64,000 nt of DNA, from positions 1 to 64,000 of the forward strand of contig CAIYNU010000020.1 in NCBI GenBank assembly GCA_903927615.1. The letters are read 5' to 3'. This stretch comes from an uncultured Rhodospirillales bacterium (GTDB lineage: Bacteria > Pseudomonadota > Alphaproteobacteria > Azospirillales > Azospirillaceae). Shown piece by piece: positions 44,358-52,660 of this stretch. The stretch's first letter is position 1, and every line of letters starts with the position of its first letter. A program made the position numbers and the translations under genes. Below the pieces are notes generated by a model. It was not told where the DNA came from and ran no database searches. It saw only the letters and a program-made list of their open reading frames with translations.

Positions 44358-44968
44358 TGACAAAGACCGGGCGTGGCGCTCAACAGATCCGCTACCTGCC
44401 GCAAACCAGCGGTCGCGTCAAGACTGGTGCCGTATAATAAACCGACGGGAACCACCAACAAAACCAGCAACGCCCTAAGGCTGATGACAGCCGGTCGTTG
44501 GTGCCGACAAGCCGTCAGAAACAAACCAAGGCCGACCCCCCCGACAACCAGGCCGGTCACCACCTCCAGAGGCGAATGCGCCAGCAAGGCAATCCGAGTC
44601 CAGGCGACCAGTCCAATCACCAAAGCCGTCGCCACCAGCAACCCCCCCTGCCACCACCGGCTCCGGCCCCGGGCGCCCAAAATAGCCAGTGAGCCGTAAA
44701 CCTGGGTGGTCAAGGCGACATGCCCACTTGGGCAGAAGGCCGCAACGTCCGGATGACACGTCAAGGAGATCATCTTGAGCACCGCAATAACCGTCGCGCT
44801 CGCCAGGGCAGCTAACACCCAAACGCACGCCTCCCGCCGGGCCCCGACAACCCACAACCAAAAAGTCACCCCCACACCGATGGCTAGCAGCAGTGCGCTA
44901 TCGCCTAGATAGGTTAGCGCAACCAGATCCTCTACCGAAAATAAAGCGGCTGCGGAATCGGTCGGCAT
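44354..44968 (-). CDS. PAP2-family phosphatase
   Basis: This 204-aa integral membrane protein has six predicted helices and the PAP2 motifs: an initial Lys-containing segment, CPSGHVALTT and the final RIALLAHSPLEVVTG, where the third-motif Asp is replaced by Glu. Such enzymes dephosphorylate undecaprenyl pyrophosphate or lipid phosphates at the periplasmic face, recycling the carrier for polymer synthesis. It is the first gene of the two-gene minus-strand unit with the second polymerase. Confidence 0.85.
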   Translation of the reverse strand: MPTDSAAALFSVEDLVALTYLGDSALLLAIGVGVTFWLWVVGARREACVWVLAALASATVIAVLKMISLTCHPDVAAFCPSGHVALTTQVYGSLAILGARGRSRWWQGGLLVATALVIGLVAWTRIALLAHSPLEVVTGLVVGGVGLGLFLTACRHQRPAVISLRALLVLLVVPVGLLYGTSLDATAGLRQVADLLSATPGLCQ

Positions 44969-45046
44969 CAGCGATCTCTGTCAAGGCCGCGGGTTCGGCC
45001 ATGGCACCCAGCAGGTCCGGGGGGATCCCCTGTCGCACACACGCCG

Positions 45047-45823
45047 TTACCCCAAATTAAACCGGGTAATCACCGACGCCACGTCTTCGGAAAAGTCCGG
45101 GCCGAGTCGGATCAGGCCGACCCCTTGGGGGATTTCCCTCAACACGATATTGTCCAGGTCCAGGCTGGTCAGCAGGGCCATCGGTACCTTGCGGGTCACG
45201 GAGATGGCCTGAAGGCCGCGAATCAGGTCGAGCCCCGACAGTCCATCCATCACCATGGACGCAATCAGCATGTCCGGCGGCATCCGCACCGCCAAGCTGA
45301 TGGACTCGATGGGGTCCTGGACCCGAATCGGCCGGAAGCCGCACGCCGCCAGTTCCATCGAGACCTTCCGCGCCACCACCTTGGACGGTGTGACCAGCAT
45401 CACCTCGACATTGCGGACCTCAACATCCTTGACCTCGAAGATGTAGCGGACCGGCAGTGACCGCAGAATCCGGTTGGTTTCGGCCAGATCGGGCTGTTCA
45501 AATCGCTCCACCAGCGCCGCCGCGCGATCGAGATAGGTATCGATATCGACAATGTGCCGGGCGTTCAGCGAGGTCAGGCCGGTGATATAGTCTTCAAGGC
45601 GGTGGGCCACCAAACTCACGGCCGGATAGCCAAAGGCGGTGCCGCAGCCCTTGAGATTGTGGGCCTCGGTCGACAGCGCGGCAATCCCCTGAAGAAACGG
45701 GATTATCCCCTTACCGACCCGCTCGACGGTTTCATACATTCGCTGGAGTCGATCGCGCGCGTCGTCGACGAACTCGAGACGCAGGCGATCTTCCATATCA
45801 TCTTCGGAATGCTTGGCGACCAT
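45047..45823 (-). CDS. Hpt domain fused to a degenerate receiver
   Basis: This is a 258-aa protein from the ATG at 45823; a longer frame to 46003 has only Arg/Gly-rich, non-conserved residues, and an ATG at 45796 is also possible. The Hpt motif EAHNLKGCGTAFG gives phospho-accepting H55. The C-terminal half has the receiver fold (VEVMLVTPSKVVARKV, then the MVMDGLSGLDLIRGL loop) but lacks the phospho-acceptor Asp, the site reading SMVMD. It may shuttle phosphate or titrate a kinase without a canonical output. It is 149 bp downstream of the PadR-like gene on the same strand. Confidence 0.75.
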   Translation of the reverse strand: MVAKHSEDDMEDRLRLEFVDDARDRLQRMYETVERVGKGIIPFLQGIAALSTEAHNLKGCGTAFGYPAVSLVAHRLEDYITGLTSLNARHIVDIDTYLDRAAALVERFEQPDLAETNRILRSLPVRYIFEVKDVEVRNVEVMLVTPSKVVARKVSMELAACGFRPIRVQDPIESISLAVRMPPDMLIASMVMDGLSGLDLIRGLQAISVTRKVPMALLTSLDLDNIVLREIPQGVGLIRLGPDFSEDVASVITRFNLG

Positions 45824-45972
45824 GGCAAACGGCAACGCTGTGAGTTGGTTGCACCCACTGTACACGACGGAACGCGATTCCCGTCGGCTTTTTTGGCCCC
45901 TTTTCAACGGAACCCGACGATGAGCCATCCCGGCCGGACCACCCACCACACGCCCGCCGCCGGCGCCTCCCC

Positions 45973-46521
45973 CTAAAGCCGCCGGGCAACCATGCCGAAC
46001 CAAGCCAGGCGGGCTTCGACTTGGGCGATATCATGCTCCAACCACGCGATCAGCAAGCCCGGATCATCGGCATGGTGACTCGCCAGGTCGTTGAGCCGCG
46101 CCAGTTCCGTCTCGTACAGTCCGATCAGCGCGTCAATCTGCTCCCGCTGCGCCGACGGCTCCAGCAGATGCAGAAACCGAAGCTTCAAGGCCACCACCAG
46201 CTTATTGACGCCATCCGAAGACGGGGCCCGAACACTGGCGCGCATCAAGGTTTCGAACGCCTGCCGTCCGTCCGTGGTGATGCCGAGCCGGCTGTTTTCT
46301 TCCAACCCGACGGCCCCGTCCAGAGCGTCGATCAACCCTTCCAGACGCAACACTTCCAGGGAGGTCCCCATCAGGTCCAGTGAGGGACCGACAATGCGTC
46401 CGGTGAAGTGCCGGACCGCCGACGCCAGATCACCGTAGAGTCGAGGGCCGCCATCCATCAGGATGCCCAGCGCGGTCAGGCGCACCGCCTCCTTGGGCAT
46501 CAGTGAATTGTCCCGGTACAT
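45973..46521 (-). CDS. PadR-like winged-helix regulator (probable)
   Basis: This 182-aa protein begins at an ATG with GGGAG upstream; the frame extends upstream to 46683 but that part looks non-coding. The N-terminal ~90 residues read as a winged helix (KEAVRLTALGILMDGGPRLY and LEVLRLEGLIDALDG). The C-terminal helices (QIDALIGLYETELARLNDLA) match the PadR C-terminal dimerisation pattern. Such proteins repress operons in response to small molecules. Target unknown; the Hpt-like gene downstream is one candidate. A PadR assignment from memory is moderate. Confidence 0.62.
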   Translation of the reverse strand: MYRDNSLMPKEAVRLTALGILMDGGPRLYGDLASAVRHFTGRIVGPSLDLMGTSLEVLRLEGLIDALDGAVGLEENSRLGITTDGRQAFETLMRASVRAPSSDGVNKLVVALKLRFLHLLEPSAQREQIDALIGLYETELARLNDLASHHADDPGLLIAWLEHDIAQVEARLAWFGMVARRL

Positions 46522-46706
46522 CTTGGGCTCCCGCTTGCGGTTGACCCTGTTTCCAGGATAAGCATTCCTCTGGCCTTTGTCGAGCGTCACCCGGGGGCTC
46601 CCGTTCAGTGGACTTTCGCCGGGCCTGGGACGGTGCCCGGATGCCCCAGCCAAGGCCGCAAGCACGTCATCGGGCCGGTTCAACTGTCTCCCAAGGAGAG
46701 CGCGCC

Positions 46707-46859
46707 ATGGAACTCGCCGGAAAAATTCAGCCGATCGTTGCCCTGATCGCCGGCATCCTGATCCTGATCAGACCCGAACTTCTGAGCTTCATCGTCGCCG
46801 TCTACCTGATTTATATCGGCGTCATCGGCGTGGTTCATTCCGGACTGCTGCCGTTGTAG
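46707..46859 (+). CDS. Small DUF3096 membrane protein
   Basis: This 50-aa protein reads IQPIVALIAGILILIRPELL and then a second hydrophobic helix, LSFIVAVYLIYIGVIGVVH, matching DUF3096. AAGGAGA sits 6 bp before the ATG, which supports it as a real small gene. Function unknown. It lies between the divergent PadR-like gene and the convergent chemoreceptor gene. Confidence 0.8.
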   Translation: MELAGKIQPIVALIAGILILIRPELLSFIVAVYLIYIGVIGVVHSGLLPL

Positions 46860-46898
46860 CCCTGACCGTCCGGGATTCCCTGATGCCCGACCGCCAGG

Positions 46899-48848
46899 TC
46901 AACCCGAGCGCAGGGTGGTGAGGACCTCGTCCAACTCGCTGGTCATCGACTCCACGGGACCGGTAATATCCTTCGCCGCCCACAACATGCGGATCAGGGC
47001 GGCGTTGGAACCGGCCGAAGCGCGGGCGACATCGCTAAAGCGTTTGGTAAACAGCGCGGTGTCGTCCGCCACCAGATCGACGATGTCGTGGATGGTCGCG
47101 GTTGCTTTGTCCTGGGCCTCGACCGCGTGCGACACCGCATTTGCAATAATGCTCAACCGCTCAATGACCGTGCAAATGTGACCGATGGCCTCGACGGCTT
47201 GCTGGGTGGCTTCTTGGATGCCGTCGACTTGGGTCGCGATATCCTGCGTCGCCCTGGCGGTCTGGCCGGCCAGACTCTTCACCTCGGTCGCGACCACGGC
47301 AAAGCCCTTCCCGGCATCCCCGGCCCGGGCCGCCTCGATGGTCGCATTGAGCGCCAATAGATTGGTTTGACTGGCGATCGAGTTGATCAGATTGACCACC
47401 GCGCCGATCTTCTCGGCCGCTTGGGCCAACCCCCGTACGATCTCGCTGGTGACCCTGGCCTGTCCCATCGCCTCACCGGAAATCGTGGCGGTTTCCGTCA
47501 CCTTCCGATTAACCTCCCAGATGGCATTTCTCAGCTCGTCCCGGGACAAACCCAACCGCGAAACATGTTCGGCGGTGCGTTGGGTGGCCTCGACCGCATC
47601 AAGGGACTTTTGCGAGGTTCGGTTGACGCCCTGCCCTAACCCCGAAGCCGTGGTGATAATCGCCCGGACCTTCGACTGAACCGTGTTGACCGCCACGTGA
47701 ACCTTGTTTTCAAACACGTCGGCCAGGCCTCTGGTGAATTCCCGCCGCTCGTCCTGGGACCTGCGCTGAATAGCATCACTTTCTTCACTGATTCGCTGCA
47801 TCGCTATTGCATTCTCTTTGAATACAACAATGGCACTCGCCATTTCACCAAGCTCGTCGCTCCGGTCCAAGGCCGGAACCACGATATCCCGGTCACCTTT
47901 GGCCAATGAACGCATGGTCTGGGTCATGGCCTGGACCGGCCGAATCACGCCATGAACCACCTGAAAACCTCCGAAAGCGAAGATGACCAGGAACATCGCC
48001 AAGGTCACGCCGAACTTGGTCCAACGGTCGTCCATGAATCCGTCGACACGGTTCTTCAACAGCCGTTCCAGATCGGCGGCAGCAGCCACATTAAGGTCGT
48101 GCAGTGCAACCAGGGTGTCATGTTCCAGCCCGACGACCGCCGCGGCATCGCTTTTCCCGGTCTTGGCCAACACCACGGTATCGGCCACGGCCAGCAGCCG
48201 GGTGGTCAATTCACCAAGTTTGTTGTAAAAACTGTCAAGGTGAGCCTTGACCGTGCCATCGACACTTCCTTTATAAGCATGGGTATAGTCAGACTGAAGA
48301 TTGGCGGCGGTGGTCGCAAGCCCACCTTTTTCAATAAGATATTCAGTCTTGTCATCGGCCGCCAGGGTATCCTTGGCCGAAATCTCGGTCGCCAGAGTCA
48401 CGATGGTATGGATACGATCAACCAGATCCGGCATATTAACGACGACTGAATCCATCACATAATAGCTGTCCAGGTCGGGATCCAGGATCAACTGACTGGT
48501 GTCTCCGATTTTCGAAATCAGATCGCGCAGGGCGGATCGGGCGTCATCCCCTTTGCCGAGACCGGCAATAACCTTGCGGGCTTCTTCGGCGCTGTCCAGG
48601 CCTGCGCCGTAGTCGGTTTCGGCCTGCCGCAACACCGCCTCGCCCGCCGCAGCCTTGGGCACCACCCCCAGAAGGGCGAATTGCGCCTCGCGAAGGATTT
48701 GGATGTAGGCGTTGCCTTGCCGCTCTTGGTTGGCGCTGTCGATCGCAACATTCTGGGTTACGATCAGTGAATAGATAAGATAGGCAACAGGCGCCATGAA
48801 CAGGACGAAGACCGCATAGAGTCGCGGTCCGACCTTCAGCCTTAACAT
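46899..48848 (-). CDS. Methyl-accepting chemotaxis protein
   Basis: This 649-aa receptor starts at an ATG with GGAAGAG upstream; a TTG six codons earlier (48866) is less likely. It has a first membrane helix ([18 protein letters not shown]), a ~250-residue helical periplasmic region and a second helix ([16 protein letters not shown]). HAMP and the signalling domain follow, with the conserved tip [18 protein letters not shown]. The signalling region shows the usual heptad pattern. Ligand unknown. No che genes are adjacent. It indicates a motile cell. Confidence 0.92.
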   Translation of the reverse strand: MLRLKVGPRLYAVFVLFMAPVAYLIYSLIVTQNVAIDSANQERQGNAYIQILREAQFALLGVVPKAAAGEAVLRQAETDYGAGLDSAEEARKVIAGLGKGDDARSALRDLISKIGDTSQLILDPDLDSYYVMDSVVVNMPDLVDRIHTIVTLATEISAKDTLAADDKTEYLIEKGGLATTAANLQSDYTHAYKGSVDGTVKAHLDSFYNKLGELTTRLLAVADTVVLAKTGKSDAAAVVGLEHDTLVALHDLNVAAAADLERLLKNRVDGFMDDRWTKFGVTLAMFLVIFAFGGFQVVHGVIRPVQAMTQTMRSLAKGDRDIVVPALDRSDELGEMASAIVVFKENAIAMQRISEESDAIQRRSQDERREFTRGLADVFENKVHVAVNTVQSKVRAIITTASGLGQGVNRTSQKSLDAVEATQRTAEHVSRLGLSRDELRNAIWEVNRKVTETATISGEAMGQARVTSEIVRGLAQAAEKIGAVVNLINSIASQTNLLALNATIEAARAGDAGKGFAVVATEVKSLAGQTARATQDIATQVDGIQEATQQAVEAIGHICTVIERLSIIANAVSHAVEAQDKATATIHDIVDLVADDTALFTKRFSDVARASAGSNAALIRMLWAAKDITGPVESMTSELDEVLTTLRSG

Positions 48849-49130
48849 CGACTCTTCCCTTCCCAAACCCCCAAGAAGCGCCCGGCACCACGAACGACGT
48901 CAGCGTCGTCGTCCGCCCTTCGCTGGTGAACGCCCCCCTCATGCAACATCGATACCGCTTGCGACGATCGGGGCCGGAGTGATGAAACGTCAGGCAACAT
49001 CGCCCGCTGACGGTCGCGTCACCGGTTCCGATGCCTGAATCACAGGCGCCGGCACCCTTTTTTTGTGCAGATTGTGGCGACGGCCAGCGGGCGCGAGATA
49101 TCAGGACCGGGTCGGTTTTTCTTGAATCCT

Positions 49131-49562
49131 TCATCCCAAAACATTTCCGGCCTGCGGCGTGGGTGCCGTTTGTCGGGCGCTGTGGGTGCGGATGGCCTCG
49201 GCGAGCGGTTGGTCGAACCTACGGATATGATTGGTCCGCCAGGCCTTGATCAAAACATCGAATTCCTGGATCACCGGTCGTTGATCCACCTGATAATCAA
49301 CGATCAGGGCACTCAACATGAAGATAAAATGATTATGGTCATGCCGATGTGCGGCACTATTCTTATAGTGACTCGAGCGCATGAGCAGCGTTTCAAGGTT
49401 GTTGTGATCACACATCCCGTCGATCAGCTCGTTCATTCTGCTGATCACCGTCACTCGATCGGCCCGTTGTACCAATGCCCGGCGCAGCGATTCGGCAACC
49501 GCCGCCAGTTTCTGGTGATCCGCATCAATGACCGGAACGCCCACTTTTTCCAGATCAATCAC
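49131..49562 (-). CDS. Bacteriohemerythrin-like protein coupled to a sensor kinase
   Basis: This is a 143-aa protein from a GTG at 49562 that follows GGAG by 8 bp and overlaps the kinase stop by 8 bp; the upstream extension in frame is the kinase's own sequence in another frame. The hemerythrin ligands are mostly present: VIDADHQKL, DHNNLETLL (HxxxE), a His-rich AAHRHDHNHF and NHIRRFD (HxxxxD). The spacing is atypical, so a di-iron site is probable but not certain. Coupled translation suggests an O2-sensing partner of the CHASE-PAS kinase. Confidence 0.75.
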   Translation of the reverse strand: MIDLEKVGVPVIDADHQKLAAVAESLRRALVQRADRVTVISRMNELIDGMCDHNNLETLLMRSSHYKNSAAHRHDHNHFIFMLSALIVDYQVDQRPVIQEFDVLIKAWRTNHIRRFDQPLAEAIRTHSARQTAPTPQAGNVLG

Positions 49563-52332
49563 CGGCTTTACTCCGTGTGCCCGGTTGCTGATCGTCGTTG
49601 GGCCCCAGGACGTTGTCGAGGGCTTCCCAATCGAATTTGGCGGCAAGGCGACGCAAGCCGAACGCCAGTCCCGCCGGTTCGGCCGGCAACTGGTCGATCA
49701 GCGCCGTCAGTCGTTGATCATCGGACCGAAACACGGCCCGCCTCATGGCCTCGAGCAGGTCCGGGGAAATACTGTCGATCATCTCCCGCTGAAGCGGGGT
49801 AAACGGGCGCTCGGAAAAATGATCGTCCGCCTCAGGCTCATCGGCACCGGCATACTCGACCTTGAGGTGCTGCCGGATCACCGTCAGCAGATTTTCCACA
49901 GCCACCGGCTTGCGCAACAAGACATTTGCGCCCGTGGCCATCACCGCCGCCCGATCTTCGTCAAAGGCACGGGCGCTCAAAGCGACAATCACCACCTCGG
50001 CCCCGTCAGGCGTGGCCCTGATACGCCGGGTGGCCTCGCCGCCGTCCATGACCGGCAGGACGACGTCCATAATGATCAGATGAGGCCGCCACGTCTGCCA
50101 CAGGTCAAGGGCTTCGCACCCGTTCGCGGCCTCCCGCAGGGCAAAACCATAGGGTTCCAACAGGCGGATCAGAGAGGCTCGATGATCCGCTTGGTCGTCC
50201 ACCACCATGACGCGGTCTTTTTCAGGATATATCGCCTGGTTTTGTCCGTTTGAATAGGATTCCATAACCTTACAGTCAGCAGCCGTCGCCTTTTGCAACG
50301 GCAGATCTAAGCGGAAAATACTGCCTTGACCTTCGACGCTCACGACCGTGATGTCACCGCCCATCAATCGCGCGTGTCGGCGACTGATCGCCAAGTCAAG
50401 ACCGCTGCCGCCCGATTCGGTCCCCCTCGTGGACTGCCGGAAAGGTTCGAACAACCCGCCGATCTCCGCGGTTGACATCCCGCCTCCGCTATCCTCGAAC
50501 TCGAACACCAGTCTTCCGTCGTTGTCATCACGATCCGCAACCCGTAGCGCCACGCTCCCGTTATCGGTGCATTTTAGAGTATTTTTGCTCAGATTGATCA
50601 GGATTTGTCGAAGCTTGACGCCGTCCATGACAATATAACGGGGCAACTCTGATGACCATACAACCTCAGACAACAGCTTTTTGGCGCTGGCCCGCCTTTG
50701 AAACAACTCTCCCACCTCCTTGAGCAGCTTGTGCAGATCCAGAGGCTTAGGCGAGACGACCACCCGGGACGCCTCAATCTTGGACATTTCAATCACTTCG
50801 TTGATCAGCGCCAACAGGGCACGCCCGCTCCGATGGATCACCGCCACGATCTCGCGATCATTCGGATCGAGTGTCGGGCTCCCCAGCATAATGTGGCTGA
50901 AGCCCAGGACGGCGTTCAGAGGGGTGCGAATTTCATGACTGATGTTGGCAAGGAACGTGCTTTTGGCCCGATTGGCGTCGTCAGCGCGGTCCCTGGCCTC
51001 GGCCAGCGCCGCGGTCCGTTCGGCAACCAAACTCTCCAGGTGATCCCGATAGCGGCTGATTTCCGCCTCGGCACGCCGACGTTCGGAAATGTCGCGGGAT
51101 GAGGCGTAGAGGTATCGCGTTCCCGCCAGTTCTATGCCGCCGGCACTGATCTCAACGTCGAATTCCGAGCCATCGCGGCGACGGTGCCTGGTCTGAAACA
51201 CCCCGGGTTCCGCGAGCAACGCCATAATGCGCGCCCCGATCGCCTCACGAGGAAAGACCGCATCCCAGTTGGCCACATGGAGCGTCGCCGCTTCGGCCTC
51301 GGAGTAGCCCAACATGCGAAGAAATGAGGCGCTCCAGATGACCAGATTGCCGTCCCTATCCAGAATATGGACACCGTCACAGGCAAATTGAAGCAGACAC
51401 CGGTATCGCTGTTCGGATATTTCGACCATATGGTGGAATCGTGAGCGCCCGACGATGTGATAGGCCGTACCGAAACTGATGAAAATCACAAAAATAAGCC
51501 CGCCGCCACCTAATAGCCGCGACATCAGCAAATTCTGATCCAAACTACCCCAACCGGCTTTGGGAATCGCCGCCAGCCTCCAGGTCCCATAGGGAAAGTG
51601 AACATCCATCTCCACGGGATGATGCAGAAATACCGATGGATCCCCTTTGATCAGGTCGCCCTTTTCTCCCAGCCCGTCCCGACCGCGGATGGCGACTTGA
51701 ATGGGAAGGTCTTCACGATCCAAACCCGCCTCGGCGTAGATGGTTCGAACATCCAGCGCAACACTGATCACCCCGAACAGCCGCCCTGCCCCGCTTGGGG
51801 ACTCTGGAAGCGTGACGGGATGGCGAACAAGCAAGTCACCATCACCATCGGTACCGACATCGGGACCTTCAATAGCAATCAACCCGTGATCGATGGCATG
51901 TTTGATCAACAGCCACGAAGGCCCAAGGTCCTGGTAATTGATGCCAAGGATGTGTTCATGGCCGGCGAGCGGATAAATCAGATCCACCAGCGTACCATGA
52001 CTGACCGAAAGATAGCGAATCGTGGAATGCCCACGCAGTAACACCTCGGCAATCTTGTTAAATTCTGGGGGGGCAACATCACCATGCGCGATAATTTGCG
52101 CTTCCATACCGCGCGTTCTGGCCATCGGGATGATCAAAGCGCGCTCTAAACGAGCACGAACAATCCCTAATTGATCCTGTATTTGGCTGCGTTCCGTATC
52201 GTCAGACGCCTGTCGTTCGGCCTGATCGGCCTTCACAACCACCAGAGCCGCGGCCAGCGACAAACAGAGGGCTAACAAAAACGGGGCAACACGCCCCACT
52301 ATCCAGTGGCTCGACGAATATCGCATGGCCAT
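49555..52332 (-). CDS. CHASE-PAS hybrid sensor histidine kinase/receiver
   Basis: This 925-aa protein has an N-terminal membrane helix (FLLALCLSLAAALVVV) and a CHASE-type periplasmic domain (about 50-300, PLAGHEHILGINYQDLGPSW segment). A second helix, a PAS domain with RYLYASSRDISERRRAE and HisKA with H466 (SHEIRTPLNAV) follow. The HATPase has the N-box-like INLSKNTLKCTD and the EDSGGGMS loop. A receiver has phospho-acceptor D756 (IIMDVVLPVMDGG). The ~80-residue C-terminus is unassigned. It is complete in catalytic parts and runs directly into the hemerythrin gene. Confidence 0.92.
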   Translation of the reverse strand: MAMRYSSSHWIVGRVAPFLLALCLSLAAALVVVKADQAERQASDDTERSQIQDQLGIVRARLERALIIPMARTRGMEAQIIAHGDVAPPEFNKIAEVLLRGHSTIRYLSVSHGTLVDLIYPLAGHEHILGINYQDLGPSWLLIKHAIDHGLIAIEGPDVGTDGDGDLLVRHPVTLPESPSGAGRLFGVISVALDVRTIYAEAGLDREDLPIQVAIRGRDGLGEKGDLIKGDPSVFLHHPVEMDVHFPYGTWRLAAIPKAGWGSLDQNLLMSRLLGGGGLIFVIFISFGTAYHIVGRSRFHHMVEISEQRYRCLLQFACDGVHILDRDGNLVIWSASFLRMLGYSEAEAATLHVANWDAVFPREAIGARIMALLAEPGVFQTRHRRRDGSEFDVEISAGGIELAGTRYLYASSRDISERRRAEAEISRYRDHLESLVAERTAALAEARDRADDANRAKSTFLANISHEIRTPLNAVLGFSHIMLGSPTLDPNDREIVAVIHRSGRALLALINEVIEMSKIEASRVVVSPKPLDLHKLLKEVGELFQRRASAKKLLSEVVWSSELPRYIVMDGVKLRQILINLSKNTLKCTDNGSVALRVADRDDNDGRLVFEFEDSGGGMSTAEIGGLFEPFRQSTRGTESGGSGLDLAISRRHARLMGGDITVVSVEGQGSIFRLDLPLQKATAADCKVMESYSNGQNQAIYPEKDRVMVVDDQADHRASLIRLLEPYGFALREAANGCEALDLWQTWRPHLIIMDVVLPVMDGGEATRRIRATPDGAEVVIVALSARAFDEDRAAVMATGANVLLRKPVAVENLLTVIRQHLKVEYAGADEPEADDHFSERPFTPLQREMIDSISPDLLEAMRRAVFRSDDQRLTALIDQLPAEPAGLAFGLRRLAAKFDWEALDNVLGPNDDQQPGTRSKAGD

Positions 52333-52345
52333 AGCGGCATTCTCT

Positions 52346-52375
52346 TTAATAACACTTTTCTATTTTCATAGACAA
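52346..52375 (-). promoter_or_regulatory. Candidate promoter for the CHASE-PAS kinase
   Basis: On the minus strand TTGTCT (52375-52370) and TATTAA (52351-52346) are 18 bp apart, just upstream of the kinase start. The fit to consensus is moderate. Confidence 0.3.
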
Positions 52376-52476
52376 AACGATTTACGCATGCCTTCACTGC
52401 CGGTCGGCGTTATATGGCCATGCGGTCGGGCATCGGGCGTCCAGGTTGGACACATGAGCCCTAAGTCTTCCTCTTT

Positions 52477-52500
52477 TTATCCGGATTTCGGATAATTTTT
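52477..52500 (+). terminator. Orphan intrinsic terminator, plus strand
   Basis: TTATCCG-GATTT-CGGATAA is a 7-bp perfect stem followed by TTTTT, the strongest intrinsic terminator shape in the window. It points rightward although both neighbouring genes run leftward, so it could end a small RNA transcribed from about 52380. Confidence 0.5.
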
Positions 52501-52660
52501 ACTTAACGGTTCCCGCCCTCGCATCGATGCGACCATTTGCCCCACTGACCAAGGGGAACGCCGCCGATACCGGCAAGCTCCGATCCACCCGTCCACCCGA
52601 TGATACGGAGTCCGGCGGTTCCGCAACGAACGATCGGCCACGGTAAAGCCTCGAGCCCGG

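Larger units (their letters stand above)
52333..52660. other. Intergenic region with an orphan plus-strand hairpin
   Basis: This 328-bp gap between two leftward genes holds the kinase promoter candidate (near 52350) and a classic hairpin plus T-run in plus-strand orientation at 52477-52500. No gene on the plus strand explains the latter. The part at 52501-52660 holds nothing I recognise. Confidence 0.45.
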
